From assembly GCF_023715615.1 (NCBI RefSeq), contig NZ_JAMBOM010000002.1, positions 248,001 through 312,000 on the forward strand: DNA of 64,000 nucleotides, in the 5' to 3' direction. The notes below the pieces were generated by a model. That model had not been told where the DNA came from. It ran no database searches and saw only the letters and a program-made list of their open reading frames with translations. Positions 1 to 8,100 of the stretch are shown in pieces. The translations under genes were made by a program, and so were the position numbers. Origin of the DNA: Sporosarcina aquimarina (GTDB taxonomy: Bacteria > Bacillota > Bacilli > Bacillales_A > Planococcaceae). Within the stretch, counting starts at the first letter, position 1. Each line of letters opens with the position of its first letter.

Positions 1-49
1 TATCGAAGTATTAACGAAGTTCCCGAAAGAGCTCAAGATAATTAAGTAA
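1..49 (+). CDS. C-terminal tail of a probable M24 (Xaa-Pro) peptidase, partial
   Basis: The frame beginning at base 2 is open from the window edge and encodes a short tail ending in FPKELKIIK before TAA at 47-49. Endings of the type LTxxPKEL are typical of M24 prolidase-like peptidases. In Listeria a proline-dipeptidase gene neighbours ald and usp, which fits. Only about 15 codons are visible, so the identity is an inference from the tail and synteny. It converges with ald and shares the hairpin at 56-87. Confidence 0.4.
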   Translation, partial: IEVLTKFPKELKIIK

Positions 50-55
50 ATAGAA

Positions 56-94
56 GAAGCAGAGGCTTAACTTACAGCCTCTGCTTCTTTGTTT
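56..94. terminator. Intrinsic terminator between the peptidase tail and ald
   Basis: A perfect 12-bp stem (56-67 with 76-87, loop 68-75) is followed by a T-rich run on the plus strand. It lies just past the stop codons of two convergent genes, so it can serve the plus-strand gene and probably ald as well. Confidence 0.75.
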
Positions 95-103
95 ATAGTA
101 TTC

Positions 104-1222
104 TTATCGACTCAACAAAGATTGAGCAGATACATATTCGATTGCCTGCGCATCCGAAACGGCTTGATACGTCAAGTAACCTTCTAACGTGTTAACTCCT
201 TTTAGCAACGCGTCGTTGTCCAAGCAAGCCTGCTTGTATCCTTTGTTCGCAATTTGTAGTGCATAAGGAACCGTCACGTTTGTAAGTGCCATTGTGGATG
301 TACGTGGGACTGCACCTGGCATATTTGCAACTGCGTAGTGTACCACACCAAACTTTTCATATGTTGGGTCGTCGTGCGTTGTAATGCGATCGGAAGTTTC
401 AAAGATTCCACCTTGGTCAATCGCGATATCTACAAGTACAGAACCTGGTGACATCGATTTAACCATCTCTTCGCTTACTAGTTTAGGTGCACGAGCTCCA
501 GGGATCAGCACACAGCCAATTACTAGATCCGCATCTTTAACAGACGTTGCAATATTAAATGGATTCGACACGAGTGTTTGAACGTCATCTCCGAACAGTT
601 CATCCAGTTGACGAAGTCGTTCTACAGACAAATCAAGGACAGTGACACGAGCTCCCATACCAATCGCAATGCGGGCTGCGTTTGTTCCAGCTTGTCCTCC
701 ACCAATAACAGTCACGTTTCCACGTTGAACACCCGGCACGCCTGATAATAGGATTCCTTTTCCGCCTTCCATCTTCTCCAAGTACTGAGCTCCAATTTGA
801 GTTGCCATACGTCCAGCTACTTCACTCATCGGTGCGAGAAGTGGCAACGAACGATTTGGTAATTGTACCGTCTCGTAAGCTATCCCGATTACTTTATTGT
901 CGAGTAATGCCTTAGTTAACTCTACTTCTGAAGCAAGATGCAAGTACGTGAACAAAATGAGACCTTCACGGAAGTAACCATACTCTGATGAAACTGGCTC
1001 TTTTACTTTCATGACCATTTCTGCTGCCCATGCTTCAGCTGCAGTCTCAACAATTACCGCTCCAGCTTCACGATACTCTTCATCCGTAAAATTAGAGCCA
1101 ATTCCTGCTGATGTTTCGATTAGCACCTCGTGTCCCGCTGATTTCAAGTTGAATACTCCAGCTGGTGTCATTGCGACACGATTTTCGTTGTTTTTTATCT
1201 CTTTAGGTACTCCAATACGCAT
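104..1222 (-). CDS. ald: Alanine dehydrogenase
   Basis: Catalyses the reversible NAD-dependent deamination of L-alanine to pyruvate and ammonia in the cytoplasm; in spore formers it helps use alanine during sporulation. The 372-residue protein has the family's full length. The N-terminal [10 protein letters not shown], Lys74 (in VKEP) and His95 (in YLHLAS) match the catalytic positions. The Rossmann NAD motif [13 protein letters not shown] is near residues 175-187. The ATG at 1222 follows a clear GGAGG about 8 nt upstream. The gene is divergent from the universal stress gene across about 220 bp, which must hold both promoters. I see no disruption. Confidence 0.96.
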   Translation of the reverse strand: MRIGVPKEIKNNENRVAMTPAGVFNLKSAGHEVLIETSAGIGSNFTDEEYREAGAVIVETAAEAWAAEMVMKVKEPVSSEYGYFREGLILFTYLHLASEVELTKALLDNKVIGIAYETVQLPNRSLPLLAPMSEVAGRMATQIGAQYLEKMEGGKGILLSGVPGVQRGNVTVIGGGQAGTNAARIAIGMGARVTVLDLSVERLRQLDELFGDDVQTLVSNPFNIATSVKDADLVIGCVLIPGARAPKLVSEEMVKSMSPGSVLVDIAIDQGGIFETSDRITTHDDPTYEKFGVVHYAVANMPGAVPRTSTMALTNVTVPYALQIANKGYKQACLDNDALLKGVNTLEGYLTYQAVSDAQAIEYVSAQSLLSR

Positions 1223-1441
1223 AGTTATTCCTCCTCAATGAATGTGTCCGGCTGTCCAGTATGTACCGTTCAAACCTTTTCTCAATAAGTGTAGCAGATA
1301 GTTTCCTATTTTGCCGTACTTTTTGCATCGATAAACAAATATTTTTAATTTGCCGATTTTTGATGGTAAAGCAGGAATTATTAAGAGATATGTCGTATAG
1401 TACCTATAGAAGTATAATTTTAAAGTAGGAGTGTGGTAACG

Positions 1442-1891
1442 ATGTCATTAATATATAACCAAATCATTGTTGCAGTAGATGGATCTAAAGAGTCTGAATG
1501 GGCGTTTAAAAAAGCAGTAGAAATTGCTAAGCGTAACGACGCTACCCTGAACCTCGTCAACATCATCGACACACGTTCTTACTCCGCTGTAGAGGCGTAT
1601 GATCGTTCAATTGCTGAGCGGGCTCAATCTTATGCTGTAGAATTGCTTGAAGGATACAAAGAGCAAGCAGCAGCTGCTGGATTGACTCACGTGAATGTTA
1701 TTGTGGAATATGGTTCACCTAAAACAATGATTCCTAGAGAGATCCCTAAAAAAATCGAAGCGGATCTAATCATTTGTGGGGCAACTGGATTAAACCCAGT
1801 AGAGCGCTTCCTAATCGGTAGTGTATCAGAGAACATTGTACGTTCTGCAAAATGTGACGTACTTGTAGTCCGTACATCCGAAAGCGAATAA
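1442..1891 (+). CDS. UspA-family universal stress protein
   Basis: A single Usp domain of 149 residues, opening with NQIIVAVDGS, typical of the first beta strand and nucleotide-contacting loop. The C-terminal part has GATGLNPVERFLIGSVSE, the G-2x-G-9x-G(S/T) ATP-binding pattern of ATP-binding Usp proteins. These proteins accumulate under growth arrest or stress; the ligand and partner here are unknown. I chose ATG 1442, 10 nt after AGGAG at 1427-1431, over the in-frame GTG at 1433, which lies too close to that ribosome-binding site. The gene is followed directly by a hairpin terminator that the insertion sequence has split into two copies. Confidence 0.93.
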   Translation: MSLIYNQIIVAVDGSKESEWAFKKAVEIAKRNDATLNLVNIIDTRSYSAVEAYDRSIAERAQSYAVELLEGYKEQAAAAGLTHVNVIVEYGSPKTMIPREIPKKIEADLIICGATGLNPVERFLIGSVSENIVRSAKCDVLVVRTSESE

Positions 1892-1902
1892 TCAAAAAGA
1901 AA

Positions 1903-1932
1903 AAGCGTCCCTTTCACTTGGAAGGGACGCTT
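1903..1932. terminator. Terminator hairpin, left copy of the IS target duplication
   Basis: A near-perfect palindrome (stem AAGCGTCCCTT with AAGGGACGCTT) lies 11 nt after the universal stress gene's stop. It is immediately followed by the left inverted repeat of the IS. The same 30 bp, with one mismatch, occurs on the far side at 3743-3772. It is therefore both the original bidirectional terminator and the target-site duplication. Confidence 0.8.
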
Positions 1933-1934
1933 CA

Positions 1935-1977
1935 GACTGTAGACAAACTCCAGTAATCACGGGGTTTGCCTACAGTC
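1935..1977. repeat. Nested inverted repeat at the left IS end
   Basis: GACTGTAGACAAAC (1935-1948) is repeated inverted, with one mismatch, at 1964-1977 around a 15-nt loop. The outer arm overlaps the IS terminal repeat. It could fold in RNA reading into or out of the element, or be a second transposase contact site. Confidence 0.6.
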
Positions 1978-2009
1978 TTTTTCTTTTACAATAGTATTAA
2001 CCAAAAAAA

Positions 2010-2137
2010 GTTGATTTCCGCTGCGAGCGGACGCTTTCCGAGGGGCTTGCTCTCAGCCGCTTCCCTCGCTTTGCTCAGTCCAGGGTCTTCGAGCTTCGCT
2101 GATCCCTCAGGAGTCGCCGCTCTCCGCTACAATCAAC
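2010..2137. repeat. REP-like repeat, copy 1 (inside the left part of the IS)
   Basis: A 128-bp GC-rich element beginning GTTGATTTCCG and ending AATCAAC, so its ends are inverted repeats of each other. The internal landmarks CGGACGCTTTCC, CAGGGTCTTCG and GGAGTCGCCG recur in the inverted copy at 3467-3655 and in the free copy at 60962-61090. It is non-coding by appearance and lies between the left terminal repeat and the transposase start. Confidence 0.7.
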
Positions 2138-2173
2138 GGAATCTCCCAACTATCAAATGAGGTGATGGAATTG

Positions 2174-3471
2174 ATGCCGAAGAATCAAGTTAATGAACGG
2201 GAACAGATGGAAACGCTTACAATCGAACAGTTAGTTCCACAAGACCATCTGGTTCGTAAATTAGATGCAGCAATTGATTTTTCTTTCATTTATCCATTAG
2301 TTGAAGATCTATATTCATTATTTGGGAGACCCAGCATAGATCCAGTTGTACTCATTAAAATGACATTCATTCAATATACCTTTGGTATTCGCTCGATGCG
2401 TCAGACCATCAAAGAAATTGAAACCAATATGGCCTATCGCTGGTTTCTTGGATTCGGTTTTCACACAGTGGTTCCTCATTTCTCTACGTTCGGAAAAAAC
2501 TACGTCCGCCGTTTTGCAGATACAGATTTATTCGAACAGATCTTTTATCAAGTACTAAAGGAAGTCGCAGATCGTGGGCTACTTAGCTCGGAACACGTTT
2601 TTATCGATTCGACACACGTGAAAGCAAGTGCAAACAAACGGAAGTTCCAAAAGAAAGTCGTCCGTAAAGAGAGCAGAGCCTATGAGCAAAAGCTTCAAGA
2701 AGAGCTCAACATAGATCGTGAGAAGAACAGGAAGAAACCATTTCCACCAGAGAAGTTTGAAAAGGACGTTCATAAAGAAATCAAGGAGTCTACAACGGAT
2801 CCGGAAAGTGGCTACTATGTAAAAGATGAGCGAACAAAGCAGTTTGCTTATTCCTTTCACGCAGCCACGGATGAACGAGGATTTGTACTCGCAAATATCG
2901 TTACTCCAGGTAATGTTCACGATAGCAATATGCTTCAACCGCTGGTCCAGAAAATTATCGATAAGGTAAAACGTCCACTGGCTGTCGCTGCCTATAAGAC
3001 ACCAGCAATTGCAAACTTTCTCCTAGAAAATCAGATATTGCCGGTGCTTCCTTATAAACGGCCAATGACATAGGAAGGCTTCTGCAAGAAAATGAGTACG
3101 TCTATGATAAGCATTTCGATTGTTATCTTTGTCCAGTAATCAATCAGTGTACGAGAAGTAAAAATCAACAAAAACTGATTCAGCGTCATATCTGGCAAGA
3201 CTATCTAGATGTAGCAGAAGACTTGAGACACCATTATGAAATCAAAGAAATATACGGAAAACGCAAAGAGACGGTTGAACGAGTCTTTGCCGACGCCAAG
3301 GAGAAGCATGGTATGCGATGGACAACCTTGAGGGGACTTAAAAAAATGTCTATGCCGGCGATGCTTACTTTCGCTGCCCAAAATCTGAAGAAACTTGCCA
3401 GCTGGACATGGATCCCACCTGTAAGGGAAAATGCACATACATATGGAATGGCCTATGGGACATCGAGTTGA
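2174..3471 (+). pseudogene. IS1182-type transposase, frameshifted and partly deleted
   Basis: The first open segment runs from the start to 3073; the C-terminal part continues in another frame to 3471. ATG 2174 is preferred because GAGGTG lies 9 nt upstream; upstream in-frame starts overlap that site. The N-terminal part reads as a normal DDE transposase with FIDSTHVKAS around the first Asp. The second catalytic motif, normally DAGYKTP, is reduced to AVAAYKTP, so the Asp is missing. After LPYKRPM a TAG interrupts, and the later text jumps from DCYLCP to QCTRSKNQQK, where intact relatives have about 30 more residues. ERVFADAKEKHG retains the Glu region. The protein cannot be active. Confidence 0.88.
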
Positions 3472-3655
3472 TTGGAGAGCAGGGCGGCGACTCCTGGGGG
3501 ATCAGCGCAGCGCGAAGACCCCGCAGGAAAAGCCGTAACGAAGAACGGGTTTTGCGAGCATAAGCACAGCGTTGGGAGCACATCTTTGCTTTCAAAGCGA
3601 CGAGGAGGCTGAGGGCAAGCCCCCTGGAAAGCGTCCGACCGGAACGGAGATCAAC
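3467..3655. repeat. REP-like repeat, copy 2 (inverted, inside the right part of the IS)
   Basis: Read on the minus strand, this 189-bp stretch matches copy 1: GTTGAT start, CGGACGCTTTCC, GGGGTCTTCG, CAGGAGTCGCCG, CCAATCAAC end. About 60 bp of extra sequence lies in the middle. The transposase C-terminal stop (TGA 3469-3471) lies within its first bases. Together the two copies form a large inverted repeat around the transposase gene. Confidence 0.65.
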
Positions 3656-3693
3656 GGCTCTTGACCAGTTGCAGATTTATACGAACAAAAACT

Positions 3694-3730
3694 AAAAGGG
3701 TTGGAAATCATTTCGATTTCCAACCCTTTT
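3694..3730. terminator. Hairpin with T-run just inside the right IS end
   Basis: A 16-bp perfect stem (3694-3709 with 3715-3730) with a short loop abuts the right terminal repeat. Its arms begin with AAAA and end with TTTT, so it could act in both directions. It probably stops transposase transcription, and stops outside transcripts from reading in. Confidence 0.65.
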
Positions 3731-3742
3731 GTCTACAGTCTG

Positions 3743-3772
3743 AAGCGTCCCTTTCACATGGAAGGGACGCTT
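3743..3772. terminator. Terminator hairpin, right copy of the IS target duplication
   Basis: The 30 bp equal 1903-1932 except for one base in the loop region, and TTTTT follows. It lies just past the ytxK stop on the minus strand and still forms a full hairpin. The insertion therefore left each neighbouring gene with its own complete terminator. Confidence 0.8.
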
Positions 3773-3777
3773 TTTAC

Positions 3778-4698
3778 TTACTTCTTATTTTCTTTTGCCC
3801 AGTCTTCCATCTTGTTAAAGAAAGAAATCATCGCTTGCTTGTCCGTCATATCTGGAACGGTAGCGAGCAATACATCTGGTGTTGGCATCGCTTGTTCGGA
3901 TGGTTTTTGTAAAATCAGTAAACTTTTTGACTGGGCGGCATTCTTAAATAGTGTTTGTGGCAATTGTAGAACCGCACGAATCATCGTATGTTTCTTCAAA
4001 TACGTGTGCAATTCACCTGATTGTGCAGACTCAAAAAGTGAAGACGGAACAACGAATATACCATATCCTTCTGGCTTTAGATGATGAATCGTTTGTTCAA
4101 TGAATAAATGATGAGCGTATGCATGTCCTTCAGCAGGCATCATTTCAAAATTCAACGCATTTTCATCATCTGGATAATAGCCGACAGGTAAATCACATAC
4201 CGCCAAGTCAACTGGATCTACGAGTAACGGGCGCAGTGCATCTTGTACATAAATTCGAATGGGTTGTTCCATTAGATCCGCACCTGCGACGATCAATCTC
4301 GCCAATAATTCATCAATTTCTACAGCGACAGCAGAAGCTGGCACTTCCAGTGTATTCATAACAGTTAGTAGTAAATTACCGGTACCCGCTGCTGGGTCTA
4401 GCAACTCCACTACTTCTTTTTGAGGTAGAAGAAAACTTGAGATACGTGCAATTAGCATTCCAATCGCATCCGGAGTCATCTGATGGTGTGGCTGAACGTT
4501 TTGTCTCATACCTTTTAAAATCGCAAGTTGTAATCCACGTCGAATTTCCTCTTTGGTGACATCTCCTTGAAGTTCAGGACTAGCCTTTCCTTCTACCCAA
4601 TTTTGACACGCTACGATAAGCTGTTCTAAGTAAAGTGACTCATCTTTACTAGCAGCTTCATCTAAATATGTGAATAGTTGTTCTGTATTTGTTTTCAT
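3778..4698 (-). CDS. ytxK: YtxK-type class I SAM-dependent N6-adenine-like methyltransferase
   Basis: A 306-residue protein with an N-6 DNA methylase fold. Motif I LDPAAGTGNLLL binds SAM, and the active-site motif is DLPVGYYP where classical enzymes have (N/D)PP(Y/F). YtxK homologues usually sit beside ackA and tpx in Bacillales, and relatives occur next to acetate kinase in streptococci. No target-recognition domain is visible, and the substrate is not established. I start it at ATG 4698, with GAGGGATA about 5 nt upstream, rather than at an in-frame start 22 codons earlier that would run into the tpx terminator. Its downstream partner ackA is absent; the IS lies there instead. Confidence 0.85.
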   Translation of the reverse strand: MKTNTEQLFTYLDEAASKDESLYLEQLIVACQNWVEGKASPELQGDVTKEEIRRGLQLAILKGMRQNVQPHHQMTPDAIGMLIARISSFLLPQKEVVELLDPAAGTGNLLLTVMNTLEVPASAVAVEIDELLARLIVAGADLMEQPIRIYVQDALRPLLVDPVDLAVCDLPVGYYPDDENALNFEMMPAEGHAYAHHLFIEQTIHHLKPEGYGIFVVPSSLFESAQSGELHTYLKKHTMIRAVLQLPQTLFKNAAQSKSLLILQKPSEQAMPTPDVLLATVPDMTDKQAMISFFNKMEDWAKENKK

Positions 4699-4754
4699 CC
4701 TTATCCCTCTACTTCCTTCTTTTCGATCCGTTAACCTGCTCAACAGCCGCCATG

Positions 4755-4784
4755 AAAAACCCATCCGACAGCCGGATGGGTTTT
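4755..4784 (-). terminator. Intrinsic terminator of tpx
   Basis: AAACCCATCCG and its complement flank a 4-nt loop, followed on the minus strand by TTTTT (4755-4759). It lies 25 nt past the tpx stop, so ytxK either has its own promoter or depends on read-through. Confidence 0.8.
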
Positions 4785-4808
4785 CTGCAGGCTACAGCTA
4801 CCTAACAA

Positions 4809-5315
4809 TTACGCCTTCAATTTCTCCACAGCTTCCAAAGCCTCTTGGTAGTCTGGATGATCGGTTACTTCACTCACGTACTCTGAGTAAGTAATAGTGT
4901 CATCTTTATCAATAACAAAAATCGAACGAGCAAGCAAACGAAGTTCTTGTATCGCCACTCCGTATGCCTCTCCAAACGAAAGTTCTCGGTGATCCGATAG
5001 AATCTGGATATTTCCGATTTCTTCTGTAGAACGATAGCGTGCTTGAGCGAACGGGAGGTCAACGGAAATCGTCATTACTTCCACACCGTCGCCAAACTTT
5101 CCAGCCTCTTCATTGAATCTATGTGTTTGTTTAGAACACACGCCCGTATCAATTGAAGGAACAACGCTTATTAAACGGATCTTCCCTTTAGAATCATCAA
5201 GCGTCACCGGTTGAAGATCATTTGCTAATACTGTGAAGTTTGGTGCTTTGTCGCCCGCTTTCAGCTGTTTTCCGACCAATGTAACAGGATTATTCTTGAA
5301 TGTGATTGAAGTCAT
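4809..5315 (-). CDS. tpx: Thiol peroxidase (Tpx), lacking the resolving cysteine
   Basis: An atypical 2-Cys peroxiredoxin family member of 168 residues, which reduces peroxides in the cytoplasm using thioredoxin. The peroxidatic Cys60 lies in PSIDTGVCSKQTH, and LSDHRELSFGEAYGV and LLARSIFVIDKD are family hallmarks. Tpx proteins normally carry the resolving cysteine near residue 95 in a motif like RWCASAGL. Here the text is RYRSTEEIG, with Arg95 in that place, and I find no other cysteine. It should work as a 1-Cys enzyme if active. Start ATG 5315 has AAAGGAGA upstream; an in-frame start 8 codons earlier lacks one. Confidence 0.93.
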   Translation of the reverse strand: MTSITFKNNPVTLVGKQLKAGDKAPNFTVLANDLQPVTLDDSKGKIRLISVVPSIDTGVCSKQTHRFNEEAGKFGDGVEVMTISVDLPFAQARYRSTEEIGNIQILSDHRELSFGEAYGVAIQELRLLARSIFVIDKDDTITYSEYVSEVTDHPDYQEALEAVEKLKA

Positions 5316-5344
5316 TAAGATTCTCCTTTCCGTATCCATCTATC

Positions 5345-5944
5345 TTACAAGATAGACTGATCGCCTTGCAACTGGCGACTCTCATCGACTTGTACTGTTG
5401 TAGCTGTATTCCGTTTCTCATAAATTTGCTCGTGAACGACTTCAGTATCCGCAAACAAGTCATGCAATGCTTCTTTACGGGGCATGAAGATGACAAGTAA
5501 ATACGGAATTAGCAGCGTTTTTGAAATATAACGGCCGATGACTTCACGGAACAAGAGAGTTGCCCAACCAAGTGGCTCTCCAGATTTTTTTACGACTCGG
5601 ATTCCCATAATCATTTTCCCTGCTGTTTGGCCGAAATACTTTGTCATGAGCAAGAAGTACGCGAGAAATAATATGAGTAAAATGATTTTGTAAGGGCTGT
5701 ATAACAAAAAAACGGGATCCTTTATTGGATAGTCCACAACCCGAAAGATTGGTTTTACTAACAAACCACTGATTGCTCCGACAATAATAATATCAATCAG
5801 ATACGCCCAAAAACGGATCCAAAACCCCGCTGGTTTCTTCATGTATTCTTGCTTTTGTGTGACTATAGATTGTTGCTCTATCGGTTCTTGGTTCAATCGG
5901 GTTTCTTCTACTCGTTCTACCGGCTGTTCCATTTGTTCAGACAT
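5345..5944 (-). CDS. yteJ: RDD-family membrane protein (YteJ-like)
   Basis: A 199-residue protein. The N-terminal 35 residues are Glu/Gln-rich and cytoplasmic. Three predicted membrane spans follow, starting at AGFWIRFWAYLIDIIIV with the Arg and Asp that define the RDD domain. The spans are followed by GQTAGKMIMGIRVVKKSGEPLG and a C-terminal charged tail. In B. subtilis the equivalent gene is beside sppA and is linked to resistance to peptide antimicrobials by inhibiting SppA. Here it follows sppA by 17 nt in the same operon, consistent with that partnership. ATG 5944 has GGAGGTG upstream. Confidence 0.88.
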   Translation of the reverse strand: MSEQMEQPVERVEETRLNQEPIEQQSIVTQKQEYMKKPAGFWIRFWAYLIDIIIVGAISGLLVKPIFRVVDYPIKDPVFLLYSPYKIILLILFLAYFLLMTKYFGQTAGKMIMGIRVVKKSGEPLGWATLLFREVIGRYISKTLLIPYLLVIFMPRKEALHDLFADTEVVHEQIYEKRNTATTVQVDESRQLQGDQSIL

Positions 5945-5961
5945 TATGTCAACACCTCCCC

Positions 5962-6972
5962 TTACCGTTCACCATACAAATACATCATGCGCGGTGCTTG
6001 ATAGTCAGTCAGAAGTTTTTGGATCAACTCTGTTTCCGCATTTTTCTTAAACAATCCAGAGACACTCGTTCCGAATAACGATGAAAAGCTATCTGTTGGA
6101 GTATATTCAAATACAGTAGGGTTATTAAACCCTTGTTCTGTGATTAATGCATCGACGACATCAGGTAATTTCCCATAGTCATCTGCAAGACCTGACTCAA
6201 TCGCTTGACGACCATTCATAATTCTTCCATCTGCTACTTTTTTAACATCGGCAACGGACATACCGCGCCCATCTGCTACGATCCCCACAAACCTCTCATA
6301 AGAATCGTTGATCATTTCTTGTAACATATCCCGTTCTGCTTTTGTCATCTCACGGTTAGGACTCATCATATCTTTGTACGGTCCTGTTTTAATCGTATTA
6401 AAATCAATACCAATTTTGTCAGCAAGCTCCGCGTAATTTAAACTTTCCATGATCACACCGATTGAACCTGTAATCGTTTCCGGGTGAACAAAGATTTTAT
6501 CAGCAGGGGCTGAAATATAATAGCCGCCAGAAGCCGCCATTGACCCCATCGATACATAGATTGGAATATCTCGATTTTTCTGGATTGCGACGATCTCATC
6601 ATAAATATCAGATGACTCCACTACTCCGCCACCTGGAGAATCTACGTGCAAAACAATACCTTTTATTGTTTCATCTTCCTGAATATCAGCGAGCTGAGTC
6701 AAGAGACTTTGGTGATTGTATCCTGCCGCAGCAAACGGTGATGCAGGTCCAGTGTCTTGAATCACTCCACTTACGTCCAATATTGCTATGCGTTCATTTG
6801 AATCACCTTGGTCCAATACTGTTTCCTCGTAGGTTGCACCTGTCATTGCAAAGCTATCTTCAAAAAGAGCGTTAAAATCTCTAGTGAATATGTACGATAG
6901 CGAGTTAACACCGATTGAAACAACGACTAAAGCTGCGGCCGAAATGAGTGCAATCCATCGTTTCGTTGACAT
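5962..6972 (-). CDS. sppA: Signal peptide peptidase SppA
   Basis: A membrane-anchored serine protease of 336 residues that degrades leftover signal peptides. One N-terminal span (residues 7-25) anchors it. The catalytic Ser148 is in MAASGGYY and the general-base Lys200 in TGPYKDMMSP, the Ser/Lys dyad spacing known for the Bacillus enzyme. LHVDSPGGG and TGSIGV are substrate-groove motifs of the ClpP-like fold. ATG 6972 follows AAAGGAGG at ideal distance. It is first in an operon with yteJ. No truncation is seen. Confidence 0.95.
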   Translation of the reverse strand: MSTKRWIALISAAALVVVSIGVNSLSYIFTRDFNALFEDSFAMTGATYEETVLDQGDSNERIAILDVSGVIQDTGPASPFAAAGYNHQSLLTQLADIQEDETIKGIVLHVDSPGGGVVESSDIYDEIVAIQKNRDIPIYVSMGSMAASGGYYISAPADKIFVHPETITGSIGVIMESLNYAELADKIGIDFNTIKTGPYKDMMSPNREMTKAERDMLQEMINDSYERFVGIVADGRGMSVADVKKVADGRIMNGRQAIESGLADDYGKLPDVVDALITEQGFNNPTVFEYTPTDSFSSLFGTSVSGLFKKNAETELIQKLLTDYQAPRMMYLYGER

Positions 6973-7035
6973 TTCAAATTCCTCCTTTAGTTCATACTAC
7001 GTGTACGTTCTACCAAACAGAATGTTTCATCCAAT

Positions 7036-7974
7036 TTAAGATTGGTGTGAAGATTCCTGTTTTTGAAGACGAACCAGCGCTCTTTTGTTTCTTACATAAC
7101 GAAGTATTTCGGGTACTGTGAACACTAATAGTGCCATCCATATGAATGCAAAACTGAGCCATTCAAACTTACCAAACGATTCTCCGTAAATAGCAACTCC
7201 GATGATTAACATCATCGTTGGAGCGATATATTGAAGAAAACCCGTGACGTATAGCGGTATGGAAGGTACGCCTTTCGCAAAAAAAACTAACGGTAAAGCT
7301 GTTGCAATACCTGTTAAAACGAGCAAGACAACCGTCAATAGATCAGTGTCCATTATAACAGCATCTCCTGTTGAAAAAATCAAGATATAAGCAAGAAGTG
7401 CAACAGGTACTGAAAATGCCGTTTCAATTGCAAGCCCTCTTGTCGCATCTAGTTTAATATATTTTTTAATAAGTCCATATAACGCAAATGTGAACGCCAA
7501 TACAAATGAAATCCAAGGGAAAACACCATAATGGAACGTTAAAATTGTAACTCCCACTGCCGCTAAAACGAAAGCCACTTTCTGATGGCGATTTAAAGAC
7601 TCTTTCAAGAATATAATTCCTAACAGTACAGAAACTAACGGATTTATGTAATAACCGAGGCTCGCTTGTACGATAAAGTCATGGTTTACTGCCCATATAT
7701 ACGTAAACCAATTGATTGTTACGAGAAACGAAGCGGCACAGAGACTCCAAAATTGCTTTTGCGTCTGCCAAAGTACTTGAATGTCCGTCAACAACTTTTT
7801 ACCTTGCCCCATAATTAGGATAGCCAGAACAGTTAAGAGGAAAGCCCAGATGATTCGGTTCACTAAAATTTCTCCGCTACTCACGTGATGCAGACTTTTC
7901 CAGTAAATCGGCATGAATCCCCACAGTACGTATGCGGTGAACACCCAAAGTGCTCCTTGTTGTTGAGTTTGCAA
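7036..7974 (-). CDS. rarD: RarD-type EamA-family transporter
   Basis: A ten-span drug/metabolite-superfamily permease of about 312 residues. The opening GALWVFTAYVLWGFMPIYWK and later LGYYINPLVSVLLGI, FLQYIAPTMMLIIGV are typical of the RarD (chloramphenicol-sensitivity protein) subgroup. The natural substrate is unknown. I prefer TTG 7974, which has AGGGGTG 6 nt upstream; an ATG eight codons earlier (7998) lacks a good site and is the alternative. It has the same orientation as sppA, 63 nt away, with no terminator visible between them. Confidence 0.88.
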   Translation of the reverse strand: MQTQQQGALWVFTAYVLWGFMPIYWKSLHHVSSGEILVNRIIWAFLLTVLAILIMGQGKKLLTDIQVLWQTQKQFWSLCAASFLVTINWFTYIWAVNHDFIVQASLGYYINPLVSVLLGIIFLKESLNRHQKVAFVLAAVGVTILTFHYGVFPWISFVLAFTFALYGLIKKYIKLDATRGLAIETAFSVPVALLAYILIFSTGDAVIMDTDLLTVVLLVLTGIATALPLVFFAKGVPSIPLYVTGFLQYIAPTMMLIIGVAIYGESFGKFEWLSFAFIWMALLVFTVPEILRYVRNKRALVRLQKQESSHQS

Positions 7975-8100
7975 TTTTTTCACCCCTTTTGTCAGCATTT
8001 AGCTGCACGAAATATCTCTCAATTATACGGGGGCATGTTAGCAAGGTAAAGTCTTTAGCAAAATAAAGGACTGAGATAATTAAAATCCCAGTCCAAATCA

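Larger units (their letters stand above)
1933..3742 (+). mobile_element. Decayed IS1182-family insertion sequence, about 1.81 kb
   Basis: The element is bounded by 15-bp inverted repeats, CAGACTGTAGACAAA at 1933-1947 and its complement at 3728-3742. It is flanked by 30-bp direct repeats (1903-1932 and 3743-3772, one mismatch), each of which is a terminator hairpin. It carries one transposase gene broken by frame disruption and deletion. Two inverted copies of a GTTGATT...AATCAAC repeat lie inside the ends. The transposase resembles the IS1182 family in its N-terminal helix-rich domain, its first catalytic Asp in FIDSTHVKAS and its C-terminal ERVFADAKEKHG. It sits between usp and ytxK, the slot where ackA is found in Listeria. 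It is probably immobile by itself. Confidence 0.85.

Noticed and set aside
1223..1441. Promoters for ald and the universal stress gene
   Set aside because: Several AT-rich -10-like hexamers exist, but no pair with acceptable spacing stands out by eye.
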